This document shows positions 31,258 through 40,818 of a DNA stretch of 64,000 nucleotides, one piece after another. The stretch's first letter is position 1; each line of letters begins with the position of its first letter. This DNA is from Tuctoria greenei (lineage: Eukaryota > Streptophyta > Magnoliopsida > Poales > Poaceae): the NCBI GenBank assembly GCA_036927565.1, contig JAYESD010000003.1, positions 96,147,591 through 96,211,590 of the forward strand, given 5' to 3'. The notes below the pieces were generated by a model. That model was not told the DNA's origin, ran no database searches, and saw only the letters and a list, made by a program, of their open reading frames with translations. A program made the translations under genes and the position numbers.

Positions 31258-31980
31258 AGAGAGCGCAATGGTCAAAAAATTTTGGTGTAAATGGGAGATG
31301 TGCTAATTTTAGACGCATCTCTTATTATTTTGATGCCCCGAACACCCCGGAGTGTCCTAGATGCGCCACGGTTTGCTGAAGCCAGGAACAACATCCAGGA
31401 TATTCCGGCGTGCCAGCTGGCAACTGTGCACAATGCCTTATATGATCATTGCATTACGCTCAGCTTTCCGAGGTGGGACAAAAATATTTGGCATGAATCG
31501 GAGACGAGCTCAACATAAGGTGCGTCTTGTATTTTGTTTTGGCCGTATCTTCGGCGTAAATTGGAGACGCGCTAGTGTAAGGCGCGCCTCTCATTATTTT
31601 GTGGCCCCGGACACGCCCCAATGTCCTAGATGCGACACGGCGTGCTGAAGCTGGCCAGAAACAACATCCAAGACATTACGACGTGTCCAACTGGCAACTG
31701 TGTGCAATGCCTTATATGATCATTGCATTGCACTCAGCTTTCCGAGGTGGGACAAAAGATCTTCGACGTAAATCAGAGACGAGCCACTGAAAGGCGCTCT
31801 TGCATTATCTTGCGGCCCCGGAAACACTGGAGTGCCCTAGATGCGCTACGGTGTGCTGAAGCCAGAACAACATCCAGGACATTCCAATGTTTCCAAATGG
31901 TAACTGTGCGCAATGCCTTATACAATCGTTGCAACGTGCTCAACTTGCAAATCGGAGACGAGCAATGACATTGCAATTCA
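31258..31980 (+). repeat. Three tandem units of a 210-270 bp repeat in the CACTA fragment
   Basis: Units can be anchored by GGCCCCGGA/TGCCCCGAA words at about 31334, 31605 and 31814. Each contains GTCCTAGATGCG, GCTGAAGC, AACAACATCCA, then AACTGTG..CAATGCCTTATA and, in units 1 and 2, GCTTTCCGAGGTGGGACAAAA followed by AATCGGAGACGAGC. The unit ends carry the GAGACG(C/A)GCT motif of the subterminal arrays. Overlapping short frames in each unit follow from the repeat. Confidence 0.8.
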
Positions 31981-32075
31981 GAGATAATTTGCAACTCAAT
32001 GAATTTCATAGTTCATACATTGCGTGCCTTCTAAACTAATTTTGAATCTAAACTTATTCCTAAAGCTCCCATCGA

Positions 32076-32871
32076 TCAATCTAAACTGTATCGTCCAGCT
32101 TGCTCCCGAACACGTCTCTTATATTGCCCTGGATACTGAAAATATTGACATTCTTTAAATTGACAAATGTCGAAGGAGGAATGAATAACCTATGTTGGTC
32201 ATTAACACAAAGTGTCTAACCTTGATAAGTAGATTATAGCAATCATTTTCAACATCGGGCGCATTTGGCTGATGCAGCAAACGCTGAACTTCAAGTAGTA
32301 TAGTTTTGCTTGTAAAAGCAGTGCTCCACCCCTATGAAATATCAATTTAAGCAACATAAGAAACCAGTTCAAATAAGTTTAGCAACAATTACTAACTACA
32401 TGAGCAAAATAGGTCTCTTGATCAAGAATCCCAATGCAGAGTGCTCCTGAGCGATGGACATTTGGGTGGAAGAAACCACTTGGAAAGGCGCATCTTGGAG
32501 GCAACAATGGATAGTCCTCTCAGAAGGATATTGTCACGGGATAGTAACCACCTTCCCAGTGAGTCTACAAAGGAAATTCATTAATAGGAAGACGATGGTT
32601 AAACTCATATTGTGCTTGTTCTTCATGACTTACCCCTTCTTTACCGGGGACAATGGACTGTCACTTCAATAAATCTCCCCATTCATACTTTGCCAAGAAA
32701 CCCTATGCAGACGGAAAAACAAAACTAAAGTTAAGTTCATCAGTCCATTTCAGATCTACATATATACAACTATGTGACTGGTGTGCCATATGTACATACA
32801 TGGGAATGATTCTTGCGCGACGCCAAGCCCTCCTCCTTCAGTCGGCTACGCGCCAAGCCGATACTAGCCAT
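32076..32871 (-). pseudogene. SCE1: Captured SUMO-conjugating enzyme (SCE1/UBC9) gene copy, five exons
   Basis: SCE1/UBC9 is the single E2 that transfers SUMO to substrates. A five-exon structure is readable on the minus strand: 32871-32800, 32702-32634, 32564-32400, 32331-32221 and 32135-32076, all phase-0 junctions, all four introns (97, 69, 68 and 85 bp) with GT...AG. The product would be 158 residues, against about 160 for the family. Recognisable blocks: ARSRLKEEGLASRKNHSH, GFLAKYEW, VPGKEGTHWEGGYYPVTI, FPSGFFHPNVHRSGALC with the HPN motif and catalytic Cys codon (32438-32436), and YKRRVREQAG before the stop at 32076. Two in-frame TGA codons break it: 32663-32661 (Trp expected) and 32522-32520 (Ser expected). 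There are also about four extra residues at the exon 3/4 joint, and SIL has become GIL after the Cys. Repeat arrays of the CACTA fragment lie on both sides, which supports capture rather than a resident gene. Confidence 0.87.
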
Positions 32872-32877
32872 GAACAG

Positions 32878-32975
32878 TCACGATGACGAGGAGGACGCCG
32901 ATGGTGACGATGACAAGGACAGTGACGATGATGACGAGGAGGACGGCGACAACGACGACAACATCAATGGCGAAC
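32878..32975 (+). repeat. GAC/GAT/GAG trinucleotide-rich tract
   Basis: Imperfect GAN repeats immediately upstream of the SCE1 copy's ATG (opposite strand). On the plus strand they read as a short Asp/Glu-rich frame (DDEEDADGDDDKDSDDDDEE). It is a low-complexity tract, and I do not call it a gene. Confidence 0.75.
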
Positions 32976-33029
32976 AGAGGAGGCGGTCGCACTAGAGTTG
33001 GTCGATTAGTAATGGACCGTTGGTTGATT

Positions 33030-33220
33030 AGTAATAAAGGAGCACCGGAGGCGGAGAAGAGACGAGAGAGATAAATGCGAAATGTGCGTTAGGTTAAAGA
33101 TCGTCTTCCATTGTCGAAGATACGAGGGAGATAAATGCGAGACACACTATAACAAAGAGAGATGCGCGTTAATCTAAAGCGCGTCTTCCATAGTCGAAAG
33201 AGAGATGCACGACACAAGGT
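33030..33220. repeat. Direct repeats of CACTA subterminal motif
   Basis: At least three direct copies of a roughly 45-60 bp unit: GAGATAAATGCGA or GAGAGATGCGCGTTA, then a TTAAAG(A/C)..CGTCTTCCAT block, then (A/T)GTCGAA(A/G). The words GCGCGTTAATCTAAAGCGCG form an imperfect inverted repeat. Similar words occur near the right terminus at 34175-34210. Confidence 0.7.
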
Positions 33221-33369
33221 TTGCGGAGAACTTAATTTCAGCGGCGTGATGTATAGATGTGTGCGACGTCCGTGCACGACCTTTCATTTCACCGAGGCGG
33301 TATCGATGCGTCATATCATTCCATCAATGCGCAGGAAACCAACCGCTCCCTCGACGACTCCGTGCGGAC

Positions 33370-33867
33370 CTTATTTAAGACGCCTTATCACCAGTGAGTT
33401 CTCCACAAGCGCATCGCTCACTTTGAATCCTCTTCTTTTCTTCGATCGTATTTTCCACCCCGACGACCCACCACCACCATGCCCGACCTTCCGCCGCCAA
33501 GCCCGCCGAGAGAGCCACCCTGCAAGAAACTGTGAGTTGCGAGCAGCACCTCCTTATGGCGCAAGAGGCGTACAACAATACGTCTCGCGCCATGAGTTCC
33601 TTGGGTCTGGGTACCCTTCCCCATTTTAATGGAATGGGTACAATCCGCCACTACCTCTTCGCCCTCACGGGAGTGGCCGATCGTCTTGACATTCTGTTCG
33701 AGGCGATGGCCCAGGTGCTTGTCCTCGAGGGCCGCAACAACCTGGTGGAGGCGACGGAGAGCAACCTTGTTCATGGGGTTGCACTGTCAGTGCTGCCAGT
33801 GCAGCCGGCCAAGGCTCCTGTTGCACCGGTGCCAAAGTCGCCGTCGAAGGATGAGGAGGAGGAGTAG
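33370..33867 (+). CDS. Small hypothetical gene inside the CACTA fragment
   Basis: A TATA-like TATTTAAGA (about 33370) is followed about 110 bases later by ATG at 33479 in a good context (CCACCATGC). That frame gives only 18 codons (MPDLPPPSPPREPPCKKL). A second frame is open from before 33480 to TAG at 33865, with ATG at 33556, and codes for about 103 residues: MAQEAYNNTSRAMSSLGLG, ALTGVADRLDILFEAMAQVL, EGRNNLVEATESNLVHGVAL and an acidic end KSPSKDEEEE. The middle looks helical. No family recognised. A one-base shift would join the two frames, so it may be a damaged gene or captured exon. Repeated short GAGTAG words follow the stop. Confidence 0.35.
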
Positions 33868-34149
33868 GAGTAGGAGTAGGATTTAGTTTTTCTTTGTTGT
33901 TTTTAGTAGCTTCTGTGTTGTAAATATTGTTAATGAATGAATTCTCTTGAATATTATCTTGTGTGTTCAACTGTGTGAATATTATCTTCTGTGTTCTTCA
34001 ACTGTGTGAATGAATGAATTTGTGGTGTGTTCATTGAGTTCCTCTGGTATCATAAGGAAGGATTTGATTATATTCAGGTATCAAGTGAGAATGTGCTCTG
34101 AGTTCAGTGATGTGTGATATCAACAGTGAACCGAAGCAAAATGAAGAAA

Positions 34150-34452
34150 TCATGAAGCTAAAGGTGACGTGAGGAATTGGAGATGCGCATTAAATTAGAG
34201 CGCGTCTCTCTGTTAGCAGAGGAGAGGGAGACGTCGGTCATAGGAGACAAGCTGTGTTTTATGCTCGTCTCCCGCTTTTCACTGAGGATAGTGTGTCTCG
34301 GATACCAATTTAACTGAGATGGTCCCTTGTACTTTCAGCCGAGCCATGTCCGATTCTCGCTGAAGCGGGCTCATCTCGCTTAACATTATCAGAGATGCCG
34401 CCTTTGAGCGCGTCGCCCATCTTTGTCTCCTATTTGGGTTTCTTATGTAGTG
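34150..34452. repeat. Right subterminal and terminal region of the CACTA fragment
   Basis: Contains GAGATGCGCATTAAATTAGA, then GCGCGTCTC, GAGACGTCGG, CTCGTCTCCCGC and GAGCGCGTCGCCC, ending TTTCTTATGTAGTG at 34452. The CACTA-type terminus is on the minus strand. The next bases are ATA, the expected place of a 3-bp target duplication whose partner is not seen. Confidence 0.65.
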
Positions 34453-37400
34453 ATAAAACTTGTAAAGAGGTTTGAAGTCCTCATCAATCGCATATCCCTC
34501 CATCAATCTCATTTTAAGTTCATGATGGGGGAATGCTCAAGATAGTGACCCAATGGAGGAACAAGATGAAGCTGCTTCAACTCCAACCTCAACTTGGCAG
34601 AAGACATTGAACATGAAGGCTACACCAAAATTCATGGTCGTGAGTTCCTCACACAATGACATTCAACCCGGACTGCTCCTCAATTGAGGTACAAGTTTAA
34701 ATTTTTTGTCGTTCGAATTACATTAGGATTGAATGATTGTTGCTTACATTGGCAAGGAAGGTTTACACCTTCTTATCTTTCAATTCTTATGCATCCTCAC
34801 AAGAGTAAGTATTGGCATTGCTCTTTTTTATTCTTAAAATGGATGGTCAACTTATTTAGGAATAATTTTAAACAAGTACCTAGAATTTCATAAGCACTAC
34901 TAAAATTGACCTAGACATTTTCTTCCTATGTAATACTCATGGAATTACTTAACGGTTGAATTGGTATGTAGCAACCTAGGAATAGTGATGTCCATAATTT
35001 TGATTTGAAACTCATTCATGCATGGATCACTAAATTTCAAATTCCTAGATAAGAAATAAAAATGTTCAGGAGGATAAAATTGAGAATCTTGTTTGCCATG
35101 ATCCACATGATAAATATTTGCTCTTGTAAAAAGCTATGATGGATAGGAATTTTACAAGATGAAGGGATCAATATAGTCTATTAAATCGCTTGCATTGCTA
35201 TGAGTAGGAGCTTTAGAAAATGTGCAAACTGATTTATCCATAAAGCCCCACTCCTATCAATGATTCATACATTATTCATGGACACATTGAAATTGGACCC
35301 GCTACATCTTTGATTTTGTTCTTCCCCGTACTTACAAATGAAGAATCGGTTACCTAACCGGAAAATTCATTTGTACAAGTATCGGGATCTAACCATCCCT
35401 CTCTATCATAAAGGGGAAGTTTGCAGGAGTAATATTACTATGCAGGCATTCAAAGATCCGATTGTTGGAAACGCTAAGAGGGTTCCATTTTAACATCTCT
35501 TGACCAAGGAGTAAATTAGGATGGTTGCTACCTATCAGAAATTAAGCCCGAAGGTCAACCGTAACTATACGAGGCCAGAGGTTTTTACATGGAAACCCTC
35601 CATGAGCAACCAATGAGTTGCTACAAATATGTGAGAGCATTATGATGTCAACTATTCTAAGCACTCATTCAAGCTCGAGGGAATTGCCACCATCATTGGT
35701 TGTAAACTATTCTTTTTTGGCTAAAAGGTATAATGCACCTTAACCAAGGAATGACAAGATCACATCCAATGTATTGGGTGCAAGTTGTTCCTATGTGGCT
35801 AGAAGGTATTTTATACCTTAGCCAAGAAACAATGGATCACACTCAACCCATGTTGAGTGCACGTCATCCCTTTGTGGTTATAGGTATTTTGTACCTTAGC
35901 CAAGGAATAACGGATCGTACTCAACACATGTTGGGTATACGTCACTCCTTTGTGGCTGAAGGTTATCATTACCTTAGGAAAGGAATGACGGATCACACCC
36001 AATGCATGAGAGGTACAAGCTATTTCTTTATGTCAAGATAGTATGATACACCTTAAGCCAAAAGAATGACGGAACACACTCAACGCGTGTTAAGTGCACG
36101 TCATCCCTTTGTAGCTAAATGATATCATTACCTTACCCAAGGAATAACAAGGTACACCCAACCTATGGAAACCTTGAGGTGTGGATGAGCAACATCGACA
36201 ACACTCTCCTCGACCACACTCATGGAACCCATGGAAGGCAACCCAACATCGACACTCAATTCTCCAATGCCGAAGCCATGCTGCAACAAGGTTAGGCCAA
36301 CCTCATGGCCTACATTCATCGTTAGGGTTTCAGCCCCTATCACGGACCTTGACCAAGAACAAGCTTGGGGGAGGACCCCCACTTGAGGTAACTTGTATCA
36401 CACCCCATTTGCATTTCGTTATTTTATTTCTTTCTTTCCACCACATTCACATCTTTAAGAAAATAAAAAATAATAATAATGTAGTATAGGTCAGGTTAAT
36501 AAAATAAAGGATGTGCGGTAAGAATATTTTTAATTTGCATAAGTTGAGATGATGAATAGTTGCTCTGTTTTTATTTTCTCTAGTCCCTTGCATACAAATT
36601 AGTATTCTCTAAGTATTGGGTTTATTGGCCTAGAATATTCTTGCCTGAAACTTGGAAATTGTGGGTAGCAAAAACTAAGTCCAATTCTAGGTTGTTGTGG
36701 CATATGACATAGTGATAAGAGTTGCTAATATCCTAGTTGAAATTGAAACTTGATTTCTAGGAGAAAATTTAAAATGGGAATTCCTCACTTTATAGAAATT
36801 CCTACCAAAGTCATATGATGATTTGAATTAGATAAACCTTATGCATATGCTATTTGCCTTCACATTGAGCTTGGTAAAACTAGTATAGACCTATGTGAGA
36901 ATATTTTCATGCTTTTAAGATCAAGATTACACGGGCACATGCTAAACTTATACACTAGAAGTTGGCAAAATTCCTTCATATTATCATTCCACAATAAAAA
37001 AAGAAACTCCATGCCTTTCATACTTAGTACTCTCTTCACATTTATTGCATACAAAGGGAGTAGAAGAAATGGCTACAATAAAAAAAAAGAGAAAAATAAA
37101 ATACATGCTTACATCATAAGCATGAAAAAGGAATGCTTACATCATAAGCATGAGAAAAATAGAAAAAAATAGCCTTGTTTCATTCCTGCAATTAAGAGAG
37201 TCTACACAAATAGGAGTCATCTCCAAATCCAAATCCACTCCAAAAATATTCCATCACACTTGTTTTCTCCTAAGGTTTACTCATTTGACTTAGCAATATA
37301 TGTGTTGCAAACATGCCTACTCTTGATCCCTACCAAGCTTCACATACAAGGCTTATTTAGATGTAGGACAAGAAAGGCATTGCCTTGGTTAGGATACAAA

Positions 37401-37741
37401 TACCACTTCCCACATAGGAGCGATTGAGTGCATCAATTAAGGAACTTAAATCCAAACACCATTTGAAATTCTTCGGAAATTTGAGTGGAACTCATACATT
37501 AGGTGATGCATGCTCATTTTGTTGTTTTATCCTTTAACCACCCAAGAAAAGGATGAGGCATAAGCCAAAAAAAGTCTAAGAAAAAGGGTGATGTACCATA
37601 GCCAATTTATTCAATGCAAGGTAGAATATCTTGTTGTGCACTTGGTACTTTAACAAAATAGGACATTGTAGCAACTCCTGATCAACAAATAAAGTCTTTA
37701 TCTTTGCTTCGGGACGAACAAAGGGTAAGTCTGAGGGAGTT
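34453..37741 (+). other. G1 internal noncoding region
   Basis: About 3.3 kb with no protein-like ORF. It includes a CTTCAACTCCAACCTCAACTTGGCAG segment, AT-rich sequence, the minisatellite at 35730-36180, and a segment with GAACAAGCTTGGGGGAGGAC (36355-36375), a polypurine-like internal word also found in G2 (53430) and at 42628. It aligns collinearly with 44087-45448 plus 52888-54818 in G2. Confidence 0.8.
35730..36180 (+). repeat. 78-bp minisatellite of G1, about six units
   Basis: The word ACCTTA(G/A)CCAAGGAA recurs at about 35739, 35816, 35894, 35971, 36051 and 36131 (spacing 77-80). Each unit also has a GATC(A/G)(C/T)A(C/T)..CAA..CA(T/C)G block and CCTTTGTGGCTA. The unit carries short inverted words (CAACACATGTTG). 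Variant units, including a partly deleted one, show independent drift. Confidence 0.88.
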
Positions 37742-39247
37742 TGTTGACAGTTGTTATATACCAGTTTCAACCGTCAATATACCTCAATTATGTGTAGGAA
37801 TGAATATTTCTTAAACACATTATAGTTAGAAATGACCTAGTTCCACTTGTACTTGGAGAAACTGGTGCATGCAGATATTTTATACAGAATTGAAGTGAAA
37901 CAAGGGGATGAATCCTATATATTATCATTCCATCCAATCAAGTGCCGACATGTGGCAACAAATGGATCAAATGGCCCACAAACAGAAGTATCTGAGGCCA
38001 TCCAACAGTGTATATCACCTATATTAGTAAAGGGACCCACTTGTCAGCTACCTGAAGAAAGCACAACCCGTTTGGAGGGTTTACCAGGTTGGTCGACCCA
38101 CCTAGTTGGCCGACCAAGTCTTTCCTCCAAACCCGGTCAGCTTCCACGTGTTGGCTTCTTCCGACTTGAAGAAGTCATTGATGATTGATTCACTCGCTTT
38201 TGGTGGGGGGAACCAACCCTTCTCCAGCTATAAATAGGACGTCTCACCCCTCACTTCAACACACACCACTTGAGAATCATTCTATTTTATACACTAGTTC
38301 TCCTTGTTCCTTAGTGGAGGTTAGGTTGTAGAGAGGAGCCTCTAGTCCCATGTCCATATTGGCAAATGTATGGCTCATGTATCTTTTCTTATATTTGTGA
38401 CTTTATGCATAATAAAGATATTATCTTTAGTCTTCTCTTATTCATATACTTGGATGAAGCGTTTCATACTCTATTGTGGATTCCATGTATGTGGTAGGTA
38501 CACTCTTTATGATCATGCCTTAATGTCATTATTCTATCATGATAGACACTATAAACCCCCACTATAATCTAATTAGCTATGATATGATCATGTTAATATG
38601 AATGACTTATGCTATATTTCAACATTGGGTCAACGATGTTTAGGTTAGTCATTGCCTTAGGATGGCTTGTGCTGCAGCTCCAAAGGTATTTACTTAATAT
38701 GCTAGCATGGTGCTAGGATAGTTAAGTTGTGATGGATGTCTCGTAGACCCACGGATTGAAGAGGTAGGCAATAGGTGGTGATAGTCCTATATGTCCTTTG
38801 TAATCCTTCACGTTCGTCTATGCCACAGGCTCTTGGCGGGAGTCACCCTAGTATTGCAAGGGGTAATCCTGTGCCTTATATGTTGAACAACTTAGCATAA
38901 GGATTCACCATTAACATGCTCATTACTATCTAACTTAGGCATGTATATGTATATTAGAAGCATTTTAGGAGCAACTCCCCAACTCTTAGTCTAATCTCCA
39001 TTAGGACCCATTTACCCTTTAGAATAGATTTCTAAGGTGTGTATCACACTACCCATATTATCAACTTACCCCTGTCTTGAAAATTGATTAGTATCCAATA
39101 GCTTGATCATAAGAGTAGTGTATACTTTACTCCATTGCCTTCCTATCGGATAAATACGATATCCTTGAGATTACTCTTGGGTTAAATGCTACATGACAGT
39201 TTCTGTGCGCCTGTGGATTTTTATCTGTGACATAAGAAACGTCAACA
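37742..39247 (+). repeat. 3' LTR of G1
   Basis: 1506 bp, starts TGTTGACAGTTGTTATATAC and ends AACGTCAACA. The LTR ends are inverted (TGTTGACGG...CCGTCAACA in G2). TATA box CTATAAATAGG at about 38229-38239. Includes GGTTGGTCGACC and TTGGCCGACC words at about 38090-38117, and near 38821 the TATGCCACAGGCTCTTGGCG block shared with the Athila-type LTR of E. Confidence 0.9.
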
Positions 39248-40818
39248 CATGGGCACTTGAAGGTCACTCGGATGTGGATGTTGCCATATGGAGTGACATG
39301 CCTCGAACCCACCCCCGAGAATGGGCTTGAGGGGTGACCTTGCACATGGGTTTCAACAGCTTCTCGAAGGCTGCATGGCTAATGAGGTTGAGGCTGGCTC
39401 CACCATCTATCAATACATGGTAGAGCTTGACGTTGGTGATGGTTGGGGCGATGAGGAGCGGCAACGTCCCGACTCCCGCCATATTCTTTGGGCAATCAAA
39501 GGCGTCAAAGCTGATCGGCGTTCCCATACACTTGTGGTGTTGCATCGGGCTAGGCATAGGAGCCACAGAGGCCACCGCCCAGCGCAGGATCTTGACCGCT
39601 TTTCGGGATGTGGGTCCCTGGACCCCCTGTAGAGATGTGGAGCATCTTGTATCGCTCGTTGTCGCTGCAGGAGTCAGAGTCGCTAGAGTTGTAGACGACC
39701 TTTATTGCTCGTTTGGCTTCATGGTACTCCATCTTGTCCTCGTCGACCTGGGGGGTGACCATCTTCTTGTTCTCCCGCTGGCGGAAGGGTGCGCCGTCTG
39801 GGCACTACTGCAGCTACTCACAGTAGCGATCCACAAGCTTCTTGATTTTCTGGCACTCACTAGCACTAAAGCTGCTAGTGTTGTGCACTTTGTCATCGTC
39901 GGGTGACTGTCGCAGTCGCTTGTTGGGGTGTGGCCCTCTGGGACCGCCGGTATTTGCTGCTGCAGCGATGTGAACTCCGGTCAGTGGTCTATCTTGGCCA
40001 CTGGCCTTGTTTTTGTTATTCTTTCCTCTGCCCTAGAGAGTGGCACGACCGACCTTTCCCGCCTTGGGGGTAGGTTGCGAGTGCTAGTCGCGGCCTTCGA
40101 CAGCCCTGGCGCACTTGTCGGCAATGCTGAAGAGCTTGGAGGCATCTTGCACGTTGTGCGTGGCTAACTTCTTGAGCATCTTCCTGTCTAGCACACCCTA
40201 CCGGAACGCAACTATGACAAAAGCATTCGAGATGTAGGGGATAGTGTTGTGTACCTGAAAACCTACTAGATGACCGATCGCGGTGACTCTCTGGAACACT
40301 GTCGCATGGCATGGAGGTCGATCTTGGTTCTGAGATGCGTGTAGGAGCTGCCGAAGTTCGCCTTGAACTGTCAGCATAGCTCTGCCCAGGAGGTTATGGA
40401 TCCCTAGGGTAGGTTCCTGAGCCATGACCGGGCTGAGTGAGGTGGTGTAGTTGGCCATGATAGCCTCATCCCTTCCTACAACTAGGATGGATGTCGTGTA
40501 GATCTGCAGGAACTTGGCGGGTTGATGCTCCCGTCGTATTTCTGTGACAGGTGTGGCCCAAACTTGCGTGGTCATGCCACGAAGCGAAGGTGTGGAGCCA
40601 AGGCCACACATCCATCGGTGGCCCCCACTGGAGCTTTGTTCGGTGCAGTCTACATCTGGGGCATAGGGTGCGCTGCATACGCCAGAGCTCCATACTGAGC
40701 AGCGTACACCTGGGGTGCCAAGTGCGCTGCGTACGCCTAGGGCGCTGGCTGCGCGACGTATGCCTGTGGCGCAGGCTGAGTGGCATATGGTTGTGGTGCA
40801 GGCTGCGCGACGTACGGC
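39248..40818 (-). pseudogene. Tat-type element H: gag and protease, first segment
   Basis: Minus strand, gag toward high coordinates. At 40818-40640 lies a Tyr/Ala/Gln/Pro decapeptide repeat. Then capsid text (AMLTVQGELRQLLHASQNQD; VHNTIPYISNAFVIVAFR), a zinc-binding region near 39900-39820, RAIKVVYNSSDSDSCSDNER (39720-39650), and protease FDAFDCPKNMAGVGTLPLL and HVLIDGGASLNLISHAAF (39490-39360) with the DGG active site. It matches element F in block order. Interrupted by G1 at 39247 and G2 at 40819; frames are broken at several points. Confidence 0.85.
40640..40818 (-). repeat. 30-bp coding repeat in gag of H, first part
   Basis: About six units encoding variants of (Q)xYxAQPAPQ: PYVAQPAPQ, PYATQPAPQ, AYVAQPAP and so on. 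Continues at 63768-64000 after G2. One unit has a stop (CAG to TAG). Confidence 0.85.

Larger units (their letters stand above)
30406..34452. mobile_element. CACTA-type DNA transposon fragment with captured host gene
   Basis: The right end at 34452 reads, on the minus strand, CACTACATAAGAAACCC, a CACTA-type terminus, with G1 sequence resuming at 34453 (ATA). Inside lie arrays of GAGATGCGCGTTAA / AGCGCGTCTC-type motifs at about 33030-33220 and 34160-34450, and diverged versions at 31290-31980; such subterminal arrays are typical of the superfamily. Between the arrays is a copy of a SUMO-conjugating enzyme gene. No left terminus or transposase is found, so it is a deletion derivative or truncated. 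The left limit at 30406 is arbitrary, set by loss of Tekay LTR homology; 30406-30770 contains nothing I recognise. Confidence 0.6.
34453..39247 (+). mobile_element. Non-autonomous LTR element G1, 3' part
   Basis: Sequence from 34453 matches G2 from about 44087 onward. It continues through a 78-bp minisatellite, noncoding internal sequence and a polypurine-rich stretch (TCTGAGGGAGTTTG) into a 3' LTR (37742-39247). No gag or pol. The 5' half and 5' LTR are missing, with the CACTA terminus at the break. The right flank CATGG (39248-39252) falls in the protease of element H, so G1 also inserted in H. Confidence 0.85.

Noticed and set aside
31258..31980. CRISPR-like or satellite array
   Set aside because: Units of 210-270 bp with no short identical repeats or unique spacers; eukaryotic transposon context.
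32076..32871. SCE1 copy as a functional host gene
   Set aside because: Two in-frame TGA codons, altered residues around the active site, and its place between transposon repeat arrays.
32878..32995. Asp-rich frame as a small acidic protein gene
   Set aside because: Simple GAN repeat without start context or homology; better described as a low-complexity tract.
33142..33148. CACACTATAAC as the left CACTA terminus
   Set aside because: It lacks the rest of the terminal sequence (ATAAGAAACCC) and lies inside a direct-repeat array.
39702..39906. Ser/Arg-rich frame in H as a splicing-factor-like gene
   Set aside because: Out-of-frame reading of the Tat gag zinc-binding region.
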